From: a virus
IMG/VR virus record: IMGVR_UViG_3300025086_000250
Coordinates: 1 to 23,503 of that record
Length of the DNA stretch: 23,503 bases
Reading direction: 5' to 3' (one strand)
The notes beneath the pieces were generated by a model. It was not told where the DNA came from, searched no databases, and saw only the letters and a list, made by a program, of their open reading frames with translations. Made by a program: the position numbers and the translations under genes. Positions 6,384 through 14,771 of this stretch are shown here, piece by piece. Every line of letters begins with the position of its first letter. The first letter of the stretch is position 1.

Positions 6384-6737
6384 ATGGCTTCACCAAAGGC
6401 AAAGCTTAGTCCATTAGAACAATTAAAAAAAGCATCTAATTTAACTCCAGAAAGAAAAGTTATTAGGATTACAGGCAAGGAAGATTTTGAATTTTGGATA
6501 ACTCCTTTAACTATTGCTGAAAGAGAATCAGCAATGAAGATTGCTAAAGATGATGCTAATGCCTTGGCTTTGCGTTTGTTTGTTAGTAAAGCAATGTTTG
6601 AAGATGGGCGAAGAATGTTTGGAGATGGTCAAATTGATGAGTTGAAAAATGAGGTTACAGCCGAAATTATGGATAAATTAATGCTTGTATTGTTGCCTGA
6701 TTCAGAGGAGGTAGAAGGACTTGACCCAAAAGATTAA
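6384..6737 (+). CDS. tail assembly chaperone, unshifted product (gpG-like)
   Basis: This encodes 117 residues from ATG 6384 (MASPKAKLSPLEQLKK). A TTG at 6321 would start inside the terminator hairpin and is rejected. The protein is an alpha/beta fold with KVIRITGKEDFEFWITPLTI followed by a helix with AERESAMKIAKDDANALALR. It ends in an acidic tail (LLPDSEEVEGLDPKD). This matches phage tail assembly chaperones that bind the tape measure before tube polymerisation. The stop is immediately preceded by a slippery heptamer, and a second frame continues for 62 codons. In lambda the short G form is the major product, with GT made by a minority of ribosomes; the same is expected here. Confidence 0.8.
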   Translation: MASPKAKLSPLEQLKKASNLTPERKVIRITGKEDFEFWITPLTIAERESAMKIAKDDANALALRLFVSKAMFEDGRRMFGDGQIDELKNEVTAEIMDKLMLVLLPDSEEVEGLDPKD

Positions 6738-6919
6738 AGGAAGCTCTTAAAAAAGATAATTTTTTACAGCTTCAATTAGGTGTAGCAAAAGAATTGGGTT
6801 ATACCTTGCAAGAATTAAATAAAAAAATTACTTTAGAAGAATTATTTTTATGGTCGGCTTATTTTGATCTTTTAAACGAGGAACAGGAAAAAAGTATAAG
6901 AAGGAGCAAATACAGCTAA
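6384..6919 (+). CDS. tail assembly chaperone, -1 frameshift fusion (gpGT-like)
   Basis: Ribosomes slipping by -1 on CCCAAAA (6725-6731) would read 116 codons of the upstream frame and then 62 more from 6731 to TAA 6917-6919, giving 178 residues. The extension starts RLKEALKKDNFLQLQLGVAK and contains a helical LEELFLWSAYFDLLNEEQEK segment. The WSAYF...L pattern resembles the T domains of phage chaperones that recruit tail tube protein. The downstream frame has no convincing own start and lies exactly between chaperone and tape measure, as in lambda G-T. Together these make programmed frameshifting very likely, although the efficiency cannot be judged from sequence. Confidence 0.8.
6725..6772 (+). 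promoter_or_regulatory. programmed -1 frameshift signal
   Basis: CCCAAAA at 6725-6731 is in the correct phase (C CCA AAA to CCC AAA) for tandem -1 slippage, two codons before the zero-frame stop. Nine nt downstream, 6741-6745 can pair with 6768-6772, and an A6 run (6749-6754) with a T6 run (6760-6765) around a GATAA loop. This gives an imperfect AU-rich stem-loop with one mismatch and one bulge. The heptamer is canonical; the stem's contribution is uncertain. Confidence 0.75.
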
Positions 6920-6944
6920 GATCTAGGCATAACGAAAGGAACCC

Positions 6945-8792
6945 GTGGCTCTTGCTTCAGTAAAACTTGAATTACTTACAGGGCAAGCGGAAAGATCTGC
7001 GAGAAGATTGCAAGATAGAACAAATGAATTGTCAAAAAGATTTCGAGATGTAAAAAATCGTTCTAATGCTGCTGGTAATAGGATTCAGAAATTTGGTCGT
7101 CAATCACAGACCGCAAGCCGAGGTGTAAACAGGTTAGGGGCTTCAGTCCGAAAATTATTAACAGGGTTGGCTTTATTGCAATCAGCCCGTTTTATTATTG
7201 GGAAAGGAGCCGAAATTGAGACACAAAGAAAAAGTTTAGAGGTCTTAACAGGTTCATTAGTTAAGACAAATCAAATCATTAAAGAGCTGCAAGCTTTTGG
7301 TGCTGTTACACCTTTCAAAAGTTCTGATTTAATAGAAACAGCAAAAAGGTTGAAAGCATTTGGATTTGAAACGAATGAATTAGTAGACACAACGAAAAGA
7401 TTGGGAGATATTGCTGGAGCCACAGGAGCAGAGTTGAATGGTATTGTTACAGCCTTTGGTCAAATAAGAGCAAAAGGAAAACTACAGCAAGAAGAAAATT
7501 TACAACTTTTAGAAAGAGGAGTTGACATTACAAGTGAATTAAAAAAAATAACAGGTTTACAAGGAACAGAGTTTGAATCAGCAATGAGGAAAGGGCAAAT
7601 ATCTTCTCAGTTAGTCAATCAAGCTTTGTTAAACCTTACTAATACAGGTGGAAAATACGCTGGAGGTGCTATTGCTCAAAGTACAACATTAGCTGGTAAA
7701 TTTAGTACTTTAATAGATAATATTGAAGCGTTAGCAAGAGTTATTGCAAAGACTTTAGAACCTGCATTGAAAAATATTTTAGATATTGCAAATAAAGCTT
7801 TAGGAGCTATAAATAAATTATTAGCAAGTGAATTTCAAAGAGGTATAAGTTCAAGGAGAGCTAAATTAGCAATTCCTGGTAACACCGTATCAGATGTAAA
7901 TAGTTTAACTAATTTTGTAAAAGGAATAACTACAGAAGGATTAGGAGTAGGAAGTATTAATGAAATAATGAGCCAAATTGCTGGAACTCAAACTGATGTT
8001 GCAAATGTTGGAGCAAGTATAAATGCAACTAGAGGTCAAGTTGGTTTAGGCATGACAAACAAAGAAAATAAAGCATTTTTAGAATTTCAACAAACAGCAC
8101 AGGCAAAAATCAATCAATTGTTGGAAAGGAGAAAAGTTTTACTGGGTGAAAATAATAATAAGAAGCAAGAGGGAAATGCAAAAGATATAGAAACACTTAA
8201 TAATGCTGAGAAAGTAAATGTAAAATGGGAGCAAATTAGAGAAACGATTGCTAGTGGTTTAACAAGTGCAGTACAAGGTTTGATTGATGGCACAAAGTCA
8301 TTAGGTGAATCATTAGCTGGTATTGCTAAATCAATTGCAAGTATGTATTTAAAAGCAGCATTTATGAATATGTTGCCTGGATTACCAACAGGAGCAGAAG
8401 GAGCTTTTGTTTCTAATGGCATAAAGCCGTTTGCTTCAGGAGGCATGGCTACAAAGCCTACCCTTGGTCTCATAGGAGAAGCTGGTGAGGATGAGTATGT
8501 AATTCCTGCCTCAAAGATGGCTGCAAGTATGCAACGCTACTCAGCAGGTGCTAGAGGTGAAGCTGTAATACCTGGCACTGGTTCGTCTTATGCAGGTGGA
8601 GGTACAGGAGGTTCTACTACTGTTAATTATTCTGGGCCTATATTGAACTTCAACTCTGAAGAGTTTGTTCCTAAGTCTGCTGTAGGACAAATTATTGCAA
8701 CTGCTACATCTCAAGGTGCAAAAGCTGGAGAAAATAGAACTTTATCTACACTAAGAAATAGTAGAAGTGCTAGATCGAGGTTAGGAATGTAA
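6945..8792 (+). CDS. tail tape measure protein
   Basis: This encodes 615 residues from GTG 6945, with an AAAGGA ribosome site just upstream. The basic helical N-terminus (repeated Arg/Lys/Asn) leads to a tape-measure N-terminal domain at about residues 90-300. That domain includes LEVLTGSLVKTNQIIKELQ, FGAVTPFKSSDLIETAKRLK and a RLGDIAGATGAELNGIVTAF stretch. A small hydrophobic helix near residues 440-480 follows. The C-terminus has the usual SGGMATKPTLGLIGEAGEDE motif followed by YVIPASKM, typical of lambda gpH-like rulers. At the usual 0.15 nm per residue this length implies a tail of roughly 90 nm. It determines tail length and is ejected before DNA. It is short for a siphovirus, and I see no peptidoglycan hydrolase domain. 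Confidence 0.88.
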   Translation: MALASVKLELLTGQAERSARRLQDRTNELSKRFRDVKNRSNAAGNRIQKFGRQSQTASRGVNRLGASVRKLLTGLALLQSARFIIGKGAEIETQRKSLEVLTGSLVKTNQIIKELQAFGAVTPFKSSDLIETAKRLKAFGFETNELVDTTKRLGDIAGATGAELNGIVTAFGQIRAKGKLQQEENLQLLERGVDITSELKKITGLQGTEFESAMRKGQISSQLVNQALLNLTNTGGKYAGGAIAQSTTLAGKFSTLIDNIEALARVIAKTLEPALKNILDIANKALGAINKLLASEFQRGISSRRAKLAIPGNTVSDVNSLTNFVKGITTEGLGVGSINEIMSQIAGTQTDVANVGASINATRGQVGLGMTNKENKAFLEFQQTAQAKINQLLERRKVLLGENNNKKQEGNAKDIETLNNAEKVNVKWEQIRETIASGLTSAVQGLIDGTKSLGESLAGIAKSIASMYLKAAFMNMLPGLPTGAEGAFVSNGIKPFASGGMATKPTLGLIGEAGEDEYVIPASKMAASMQRYSAGARGEAVIPGTGSSYAGGGTGGSTTVNYSGPILNFNSEEFVPKSAVGQIIATATSQGAKAGENRTLSTLRNSRSARSRLGM

Positions 8793-9319
8793 TGACTGTT
8801 GTTGCCTTAACTGCTTTTATTACTGTTACAGACAAAGACGGAAATGTGCCTTCTTCTTTTGCTGATTTTGATGGGAATCAAGTAACAGCTACTTCTACTT
8901 CTGGCTTAAATAAGTTCCAAAATGGAAAACATGAAGGAGTTGATGACTATAAATATCTTTCTTTTATTTATCAAGGTGCAGCAATGAATAGATCGGGAGA
9001 TAATTTAGAAGCTTCAATTATCCTTGCTAATAATCCTTTAAGTATGGCTTTTGTAAAAGAATTTGTGCAGAAGAAATATTATTTGTTAGTTGAAACATTT
9101 TTAATGACAAGCGATTTTAACAAAGATGTTGCTGCTGCAAATGGAGGAAAAATATCTGGTGAATATTGGTTAGCTGCTGGCATGAGATACGATCCAGAAT
9201 CAATTGAACTGTTGTTAAGTTCTGCTATTGATGCTGTTGGTGCTAACGCTCCACAACAAATCCTGACTAGAAAAAGGTGTGCCCATCTTCCTTTGACAGG
9301 TCAATTACAAAATCTTTGA
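8792..9319 (+). CDS. minor tail protein (distal tail / gpL-position)
   Basis: This encodes 175 residues, starting at a TAATG overlap with the tape measure. It is a mostly beta protein with an acidic N-terminal half (FITVTDKDGNVPSSFADFDG), a central DNLEASIILANNPLSM strand-turn, and EFVQKKYYLLVETFLM. The C-terminus is RKRCAHLPLTGQLQNL with one Cys. Location between tape measure and the NlpC/P60-like gene corresponds to the gpM/gpL slot of lambda, where proteins cap the tail tube and start the tip. I do not see the four-Cys iron-sulphur cluster of gpL. The family name is uncertain (DUF1833-like is possible). Confidence 0.6.
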   Translation: MTVVALTAFITVTDKDGNVPSSFADFDGNQVTATSTSGLNKFQNGKHEGVDDYKYLSFIYQGAAMNRSGDNLEASIILANNPLSMAFVKEFVQKKYYLLVETFLMTSDFNKDVAAANGGKISGEYWLAAGMRYDPESIELLLSSAIDAVGANAPQQILTRKRCAHLPLTGQLQNL

Positions 9320-9723
9320 AACCTTACGAATTAATAGGTCTTGAGTATCGTTTAGGGTCTGATCCCGTTAAGCATGGAACTGGTGATTGTTTATCTTTGG
9401 TTCGTACAGTATTAGGTCATTATGGTTTTACTGTTCCAAAAGGAGAGCGTGATTGGTATCGAAGATTAAAAAGAAAAGACTATAGTATCTTTTTTGAAGA
9501 ATTAAATCGGTGGGGAGTTGAATCACCCCCTAAACTAGGAACAATTGGTTTATGTCATAGCGAAGATGATTCCTATGGTATGGCTGCTTATTACGAGGAA
9601 GGATGGCTGAGTTACCGAAAGACATTAGAAAGCCAGGTGGTGATTTGGTCTCCGCTAGAAGCCCTTTCACTCGCAGGGTGTTACTTCCAACGGAAGCCGA
9701 TCTCTGTAACCTCCTTGGATTAA
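9277..9723 (+). CDS. NlpC/P60-like tail tip protein (gpK-like)
   Basis: This encodes 148 residues from GTG 9277; a TTG at 9316, overlapping the previous stop as TTGA, is an alternative that leaves 135 residues. The motif HGTGDCLSLVRTVLGHYG, with Cys38 at the start of a helix, is the active-site region of NlpC/P60 cysteine peptidases. The following WYRRLKRKDYSIFFEELNRW helices are usual in phage members. At the place of the catalytic His (normally an HVGIYLG-like strand) the sequence is SYGMAAYYEEGWLSY, without His, so peptidase activity is doubtful. Known members cut cell-wall peptide crosslinks during entry or only help assemble the tip. The last 120 nt are also the start of the tip gene. 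Confidence 0.7.
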   Translation: MCPSSFDRSITKSLKPYELIGLEYRLGSDPVKHGTGDCLSLVRTVLGHYGFTVPKGERDWYRRLKRKDYSIFFEELNRWGVESPPKLGTIGLCHSEDDSYGMAAYYEEGWLSYRKTLESQVVIWSPLEALSLAGCYFQRKPISVTSLD

Positions 9724-12700
9724 CAGAAGAGGAATATTTTCAATTTTTAGAAGGTGTAGCAGCAAAAGTAAAAGAACGACCAGAAGCCTATGGATTAATC
9801 CCTGATATTAGATGTGATCCTGTTTCTCTTGGTTTAGCCGTTAAATCAGCGACAGGTGCGTATACGCTAACTATGTTGGGGCAGGTAGCCGTTGGTATCG
9901 CTTTAAGTGTTGCAGCGTATCTTTTAACTCCCAAGCCTAAAAGCATGAAGCAAGGCACAGCCGAAAGAACGGCTGACATGGCAGGGATGAAGCGTTTTGC
10001 TCCTCAATTTTCATTTAACAGCGTTCAAGATTTAGCAAATTTAGGCGACTTAGTTCCCCTTGTTTTTTCTTACCGTAGAGAAGTAACTATTAATGGAACA
10101 AAAAATACTTATGGTGGAATCAGAGTTAATTCACAACTTCTTTGGAGTCAGCTTGTCTCTTTGGGTCGTTATCAACAATTAAAAATACTTGCTTTATTTT
10201 CTTTAGGAGAAATAGCAAAGAGACCAGATCTTAAAGGTTATGCCATTGGTGATTTGTTATTAGAAAATTATCATGCAGAAAAACTATATAAATTAAATTA
10301 CACAGCAGATGAATATGGTTCAGCAGGTCCAAATATTCCTTTTTTGCCTGTTGGAGGAACTATTGATAATGACATTTTTAGGATTGATGATTTAAAACAT
10401 TTTTCTGGTACAAGAAACCCAACAACACAAGCAATGTTTGGTTTAAGTAATCCAGTGCCAAACGCAACTGCTTATCATTTGCCTTACGAACTAATTAGAA
10501 CAGCTAGTGATATAAGTGATGACGAACAAAGACCAGCAGGAAGAATAACTCTTAAAAAGAGAAGAAAACTTCTTGGTGCGTGGCCTATGAGAGCAGGGTT
10601 TGTTAATTCTGGAACTACTCTTCAGCAATCAGGTGGTGCTGATGCAACTGTCGGTGATGTATTGACATACCAGATAGTAGGTAGTGGAAGACTTGGTTTA
10701 TATGAAGGTATTGGATACCAGCAAGACAGTAGTGACGAAGATCTAACGATGGATCCTCATGGAGTAGAAGATGTAAATGCTGGCACAAAAACTGTAAGAG
10801 AGGCTACTGATTCATATCTTGCTGTAGGTGAACAATATATGGCTGGTTCAGCATTAGTAAGTTGTTTTCAAATTCAAGAAGATTCAAAAATTATTACTGG
10901 AGAACCTTGGGATGGTACGAAGATCAGATCATTTTCTTTTAAAGTTATAGAAACTGGAAGGTATGAATCTATTGACGACCCTAATGGTGGTTTAGGTACT
11001 CATTGCGGTAATCCTTATTGGAATAAAAATGGACCCTTTTTTGCTGTACGTCAGGGAGATCAACGCAGTTTTTATTATGAACAAAATTATCAAGATATTT
11101 TCAATGCTAATAGTAGATACACATTGCAAAAAGCAACTTTAGGAACTATTTCTAATAACAGAAAATGTCACATTACAGAAATAGGTATTAAGTCAAAAGT
11201 ATTCAAAGAAATGCAATTTGCAAATGTAAATAGCAAACCTTCAGAAGATAAAATTTACGAAGTTTATGACAATAAATCTACTCTTACACTAGGTAATGTT
11301 AATAAATATATTACTAGATATAGCTTTTTTAAATTACAAGTAAGGAAGTCTGGAGAAGACAATTGGAAGTGGTTAAAACCTACAACAAATATGGAAGCAC
11401 ATACAGGTTTGTTTTGTGTAAGAGGTAACACTCCAGAGTTTCAATATAATTATATAAGAATAGATCATCCAAGTTTTGACCAATATGAATATAGATTTTT
11501 CCCTCACCCTGGTGCTGCTGTTGTTAAAGAAGTAGAAGAATATGAAGCCGCAAATAGATATAATCCTGTTTATGCAATGATGCTAAATGCCAATGGAGTA
11601 AGAGAAGAAATTGATATTCAACAATTTGAATGTGATAATTATTTTGTTAAATTTGCAGGAGAACGTGAGCATTTATTAAACAAACAAAATTTAAGTAATA
11701 AAGAATGGAATTTAGGAGAACCAAGTAAAACAAAAATACAAAGTGCAGCTAAAAGAATTACTGGTTTTTTCCCTAATCAAGCAGGAAATTACTCTGGTGC
11801 ATCAATAAGTAATTTGCCAGAAGTAAGAACATCTAATCGAATATTCACAGATCATTTTTTATATCCACCTAATTATGGTGGTTATGTCTCAGGACACGGA
11901 ACAACAATTGCTGCTTTTCCGAACGACCCTTCACCTGGATTAACTAAGTGGAGATTGTATATCAACAGAGCAGATTTATCTGATATGCAGAATCAGGATG
12001 CTTTGCATGATGGAGAAGGAACATGGACAGGTTTAGTAGCTAATAATTATCAAGGATCAGACCCTTCTCAAGTTGAATTTCACTACACAACAAAGGCTGG
12101 AAATGGAGGTAAATTTACTCCGCACAGTTATAAAATAAACCACCCTGGATCGACTACTAAGCTATATAGCGTTAATAAGGATGAGCAAGAAGATATAAGT
12201 GCTGTAACTCCAGCATTTGATGGGGAGGTGATGGTTGACGGAGGAGAAGGATCAGCAATGTATGTGAATTTAACTATTTATACGGCTGGTTCTGGAAGCA
12301 CTATGAAATATTTTGCTATGTGGTCTTTGCATGATTCAGGTAATAACGCTTATGAAAATGATGATGATGTATTTATACATAAAGGTAACGACACTATTGA
12401 TCATCTAGGCTTACCTGAACATATACGTTTTCAAGTAAAAGTTTCTACTGTTGGAGATATTTATGGCGATGAAATATTAAGTGAATTAAATCCTTATGAT
12501 GCTGCTGCTGACTTTTGGCAATATGAAGGTGATAGATCAAGTCATTTAGACGGCCCAGAGCATCAGATAACGTATTGTAATGAGATAGTTAGAACTGCTA
12601 ATGATCCAACTACAAATTATATTCCTGAAGGAACTCCAGCAACGTATGAAAATTTAGCCTATGCAGGTTTAAGGATCGATAGTTCAAAAGAATGGACAAA

Positions 12701-13874
12701 TTTTAGTCAATTTTCTGCTTACTTTAAAGAAGGAATTAAGGTTAAAAGATTAATAAGTGATTCTGGTAATGATGCTGTAAATGGTTCTGATGGAGTAGAT
12801 AGTGAAGGGAAAGGGGCTACAAATATCTTTCCTGAAATCGCTTATGCGTTATTAACAGATAAAACAATAGGAGCTGGAGCGGTGATTAATGCTTCCTCTG
12901 TTGACGAAGATAACATGAGAATTGCAGCAAAGTTTTGTAGAGCGAATGGATTATTTTGGGACGGAATACTTTCAAACAAAGTTAATTTAAGAGAGTTTAT
13001 TTATGAACAAGCTGTTTATTCTTTATTAGATTTTACAATTATTGGTGGGAAATTTAGTTTATTTCCCACTGTTCCTTATAACAGTGATTTCACTATAAAT
13101 TATGACGGCAAACCAACAATTAAGGCAATGTTTACTGATGGAAATATTAAAGATTTGAATGTATCTTTTTTATCTTCAGAAGACAGACAAGCCTTTAAAG
13201 CAAATGTCCTTTACCGTTTAGAACAAGAAAATGGTTTCCCTGAAATAAAATCTGCTGTTGTCCGATTAGCTGGTTCAGATCATGTCGATGATCCATTAGA
13301 AACTTTTGATTTAAGTGGTTTTTGTACTAGCAGACAAACAGCACTTTTATTTGCAAAGTACACATTAGCTTTGCGTAAGCATTTAGATCACACAGTAAGT
13401 TTTAAAACAGCACCTCATTTTATTAACGGAGTAAAGCCTGGTGATTACATCAGAGTTTTTTCAACAACACAACATGTAGATCGTTTTAACAATGGAGCAA
13501 TTCTTGATGATGGTAGTGTCGTTTGTAAGGACTTAAGTGAACTAACAAGTGGAAGTCAGCCTAAAGCTTTTTATTACTGGAACCCTTCGACAATAGTAAA
13601 TAATGAAATGATGTCAGTAACAGAAGCTTCAGTAGACTTTACTAATGCAAGTGCTGTAAAGGCATTTGCTGGTTCTTTGTTTACTCTTAAAGAAACAGAA
13701 GCGGCTAATCAGTGTTATAAGGTTGAAAGTATTACGTTTGGAGAGGACGGTCTTGTTGAATTAACTGGTTCGTATGCCAAGTTAAGCACCGATGCTGGAA
13801 ATGAAGGTAAACTAGAAATGCTACAGAATTGGTCTAGTGTGAGCAATCCTGTCTTTGATTATGAAGAGGTTTAA
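9603..13874 (+). CDS. gpI/gpJ-like central tail tip protein
   Basis: This encodes 1423 residues from ATG 9603, supported by GAGGAAGG directly upstream even though the start lies 120 nt inside the previous gene. Residues 1-85 are a charged segment. Residues 87-109 are hydrophobic (TLTMLGQVAVGIALSVAAYL) and followed by LTPKPK, the pattern seen in lambda gpI-like proteins, here fused to the tip protein. About residues 135-260 give an N-terminal tip domain (SVQDLANLGDLVPLVFSYRR). About 260-960 are long beta-rich insertions. Residues about 965-1225 hold the conserved gpJ-type domain (AKFCRANGLFWDGILSN, YEQAVYSLLDFTIIGGKFSL). The C-terminus includes HFINGVKPGDYIRVFS. The protein should form the trimeric central tip that carries fibres and contacts the cell. 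It has no fibronectin repeats that I can see. Confidence 0.8.
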   Translation: MAELPKDIRKPGGDLVSARSPFTRRVLLPTEADLCNLLGLTEEEYFQFLEGVAAKVKERPEAYGLIPDIRCDPVSLGLAVKSATGAYTLTMLGQVAVGIALSVAAYLLTPKPKSMKQGTAERTADMAGMKRFAPQFSFNSVQDLANLGDLVPLVFSYRREVTINGTKNTYGGIRVNSQLLWSQLVSLGRYQQLKILALFSLGEIAKRPDLKGYAIGDLLLENYHAEKLYKLNYTADEYGSAGPNIPFLPVGGTIDNDIFRIDDLKHFSGTRNPTTQAMFGLSNPVPNATAYHLPYELIRTASDISDDEQRPAGRITLKKRRKLLGAWPMRAGFVNSGTTLQQSGGADATVGDVLTYQIVGSGRLGLYEGIGYQQDSSDEDLTMDPHGVEDVNAGTKTVREATDSYLAVGEQYMAGSALVSCFQIQEDSKIITGEPWDGTKIRSFSFKVIETGRYESIDDPNGGLGTHCGNPYWNKNGPFFAVRQGDQRSFYYEQNYQDIFNANSRYTLQKATLGTISNNRKCHITEIGIKSKVFKEMQFANVNSKPSEDKIYEVYDNKSTLTLGNVNKYITRYSFFKLQVRKSGEDNWKWLKPTTNMEAHTGLFCVRGNTPEFQYNYIRIDHPSFDQYEYRFFPHPGAAVVKEVEEYEAANRYNPVYAMMLNANGVREEIDIQQFECDNYFVKFAGEREHLLNKQNLSNKEWNLGEPSKTKIQSAAKRITGFFPNQAGNYSGASISNLPEVRTSNRIFTDHFLYPPNYGGYVSGHGTTIAAFPNDPSPGLTKWRLYINRADLSDMQNQDALHDGEGTWTGLVANNYQGSDPSQVEFHYTTKAGNGGKFTPHSYKINHPGSTTKLYSVNKDEQEDISAVTPAFDGEVMVDGGEGSAMYVNLTIYTAGSGSTMKYFAMWSLHDSGNNAYENDDDVFIHKGNDTIDHLGLPEHIRFQVKVSTVGDIYGDEILSELNPYDAAADFWQYEGDRSSHLDGPEHQITYCNEIVRTANDPTTNYIPEGTPATYENLAYAGLRIDSSKEWTNFSQFSAYFKEGIKVKRLISDSGNDAVNGSDGVDSEGKGATNIFPEIAYALLTDKTIGAGAVINASSVDEDNMRIAAKFCRANGLFWDGILSNKVNLREFIYEQAVYSLLDFTIIGGKFSLFPTVPYNSDFTINYDGKPTIKAMFTDGNIKDLNVSFLSSEDRQAFKANVLYRLEQENGFPEIKSAVVRLAGSDHVDDPLETFDLSGFCTSRQTALLFAKYTLALRKHLDHTVSFKTAPHFINGVKPGDYIRVFSTTQHVDRFNNGAILDDGSVVCKDLSELTSGSQPKAFYYWNPSTIVNNEMMSVTEASVDFTNASAVKAFAGSLFTLKETEAANQCYKVESITFGEDGLVELTGSYAKLSTDAGNEGKLEMLQNWSSVSNPVFDYEEV

Positions 13875-14281
13875 TGGCAACAGCACAACCATTTCCTACC
13901 GTTAAGCCAACGTCCAGAAGTTATAACCCTGGGACATATCCAAGTACCACGTTTGAATCGTTAGATGGTACAAAGACACATTTACGTTTTGGTAATAAAC
14001 GAGTTAATGCAACTTTGACTCTAGGGTTTTCAAATATTTCTGATGCTGAAGCAGCTTTAATTCTTGAAAATTATGAGGATGTTAATTCTACTTGGGATTA
14101 TGTAACTTTTGATCGTGGTTATGCAACTTCAGGTGTGACAGACACTAGCCTTTTGGCTTATTTAAAAGAGTCTGGATCAAGTTTGAAATGGAGATATTCT
14201 GCCCCTCCAAGTGTCACAAGTAGTTTTAAAGGAAAGAGTAATGTTAGTTGTAGTTTTGTTGCTTGCCTAGATTCACCGTAG
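13874..14281 (+). CDS. minor tail protein, unknown family
   Basis: This encodes 135 residues, starting at a TAATG overlap with the tip gene. Pro-rich N-terminus (MATAQPFPTVKPTSRSYNPG), then TFESLDGTKTHLRFGNKRVN and strands LTLGFSNISDAEAALILENY. The latter helix-turn is typical of minor tail proteins that follow the tip gene in marine siphoviruses, with an R-F-G-N strand and an AxLxxxYxx helix. The C-terminal half is beta (SLKWRYSAPPSVTSSFKGKS). It has no enzyme motifs. It may be a tip-attached adaptor for the tube-like proteins that follow; function not known to me. Confidence 0.55.
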   Translation: MATAQPFPTVKPTSRSYNPGTYPSTTFESLDGTKTHLRFGNKRVNATLTLGFSNISDAEAALILENYEDVNSTWDYVTFDRGYATSGVTDTSLLAYLKESGSSLKWRYSAPPSVTSSFKGKSNVSCSFVACLDSP

Positions 14282-14309
14282 AATAGACTCAATGTTTTAA
14301 TTTAAGGTC

Positions 14310-14771
14310 GTGGGTTTTTATTCAGGCAGAGATGGAGAACTTTATGTTGCTGGTACGAAAGCAGCAAAAGTTCAGTCATGGTCTTTCTCTAGCTCAATGG
14401 CGGTATTGGAAACAACCTCATTAGGCGATACAGATAGAACACTTGAATCAGGCGTTAGAAGCTATAGCGGAAGTGCAAGACTGTTTTATTATGTTGAAAC
14501 TCCTGGCTCTGGTGCTAACTCAAACCTAAATGCCTTGTTAACTTCTGCAATTAAGACAGGTAGTGCAGCAGGTGATGGTGATAACGATCCATCAACACAA
14601 GTTGTTTTAAAGCTGCGAATGACGACAGGCTCAACGGATGTTCGAGATATTCAATTCTCTGTCTTTATTACAGGTGTTTCAATGAATAGTGCAGTAGGAG
14701 AAGTTGCTTCTGCTGATATTAGTTGGGAAGCTAATGGTGCTCCTTATGGCAACACAACTCTGGTTGATTAA
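14310..14771 (+). CDS. tail-tube-like protein, short paralogue
   Basis: This encodes 153 residues from GTG 14310. The start is backed by the matching N-terminus of the next gene (MGFYSGRDGEL here, MGVYFGQWGEV there). The core VQSWSFSSSMAVLETTSLGD, then RSYSGSARLFYY and the final SADISWEANG strand, matches the tail tube subunit encoded at 5547 in order and spacing, without the inserted domain. It is therefore probably a tube-fold protein located at the tip or on a side structure rather than in the main tube. It ends in a TAATG overlap with the next gene, so the two are likely made together. Confidence 0.65.
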   Translation: MGFYSGRDGELYVAGTKAAKVQSWSFSSSMAVLETTSLGDTDRTLESGVRSYSGSARLFYYVETPGSGANSNLNALLTSAIKTGSAAGDGDNDPSTQVVLKLRMTTGSTDVRDIQFSVFITGVSMNSAVGEVASADISWEANGAPYGNTTLVD

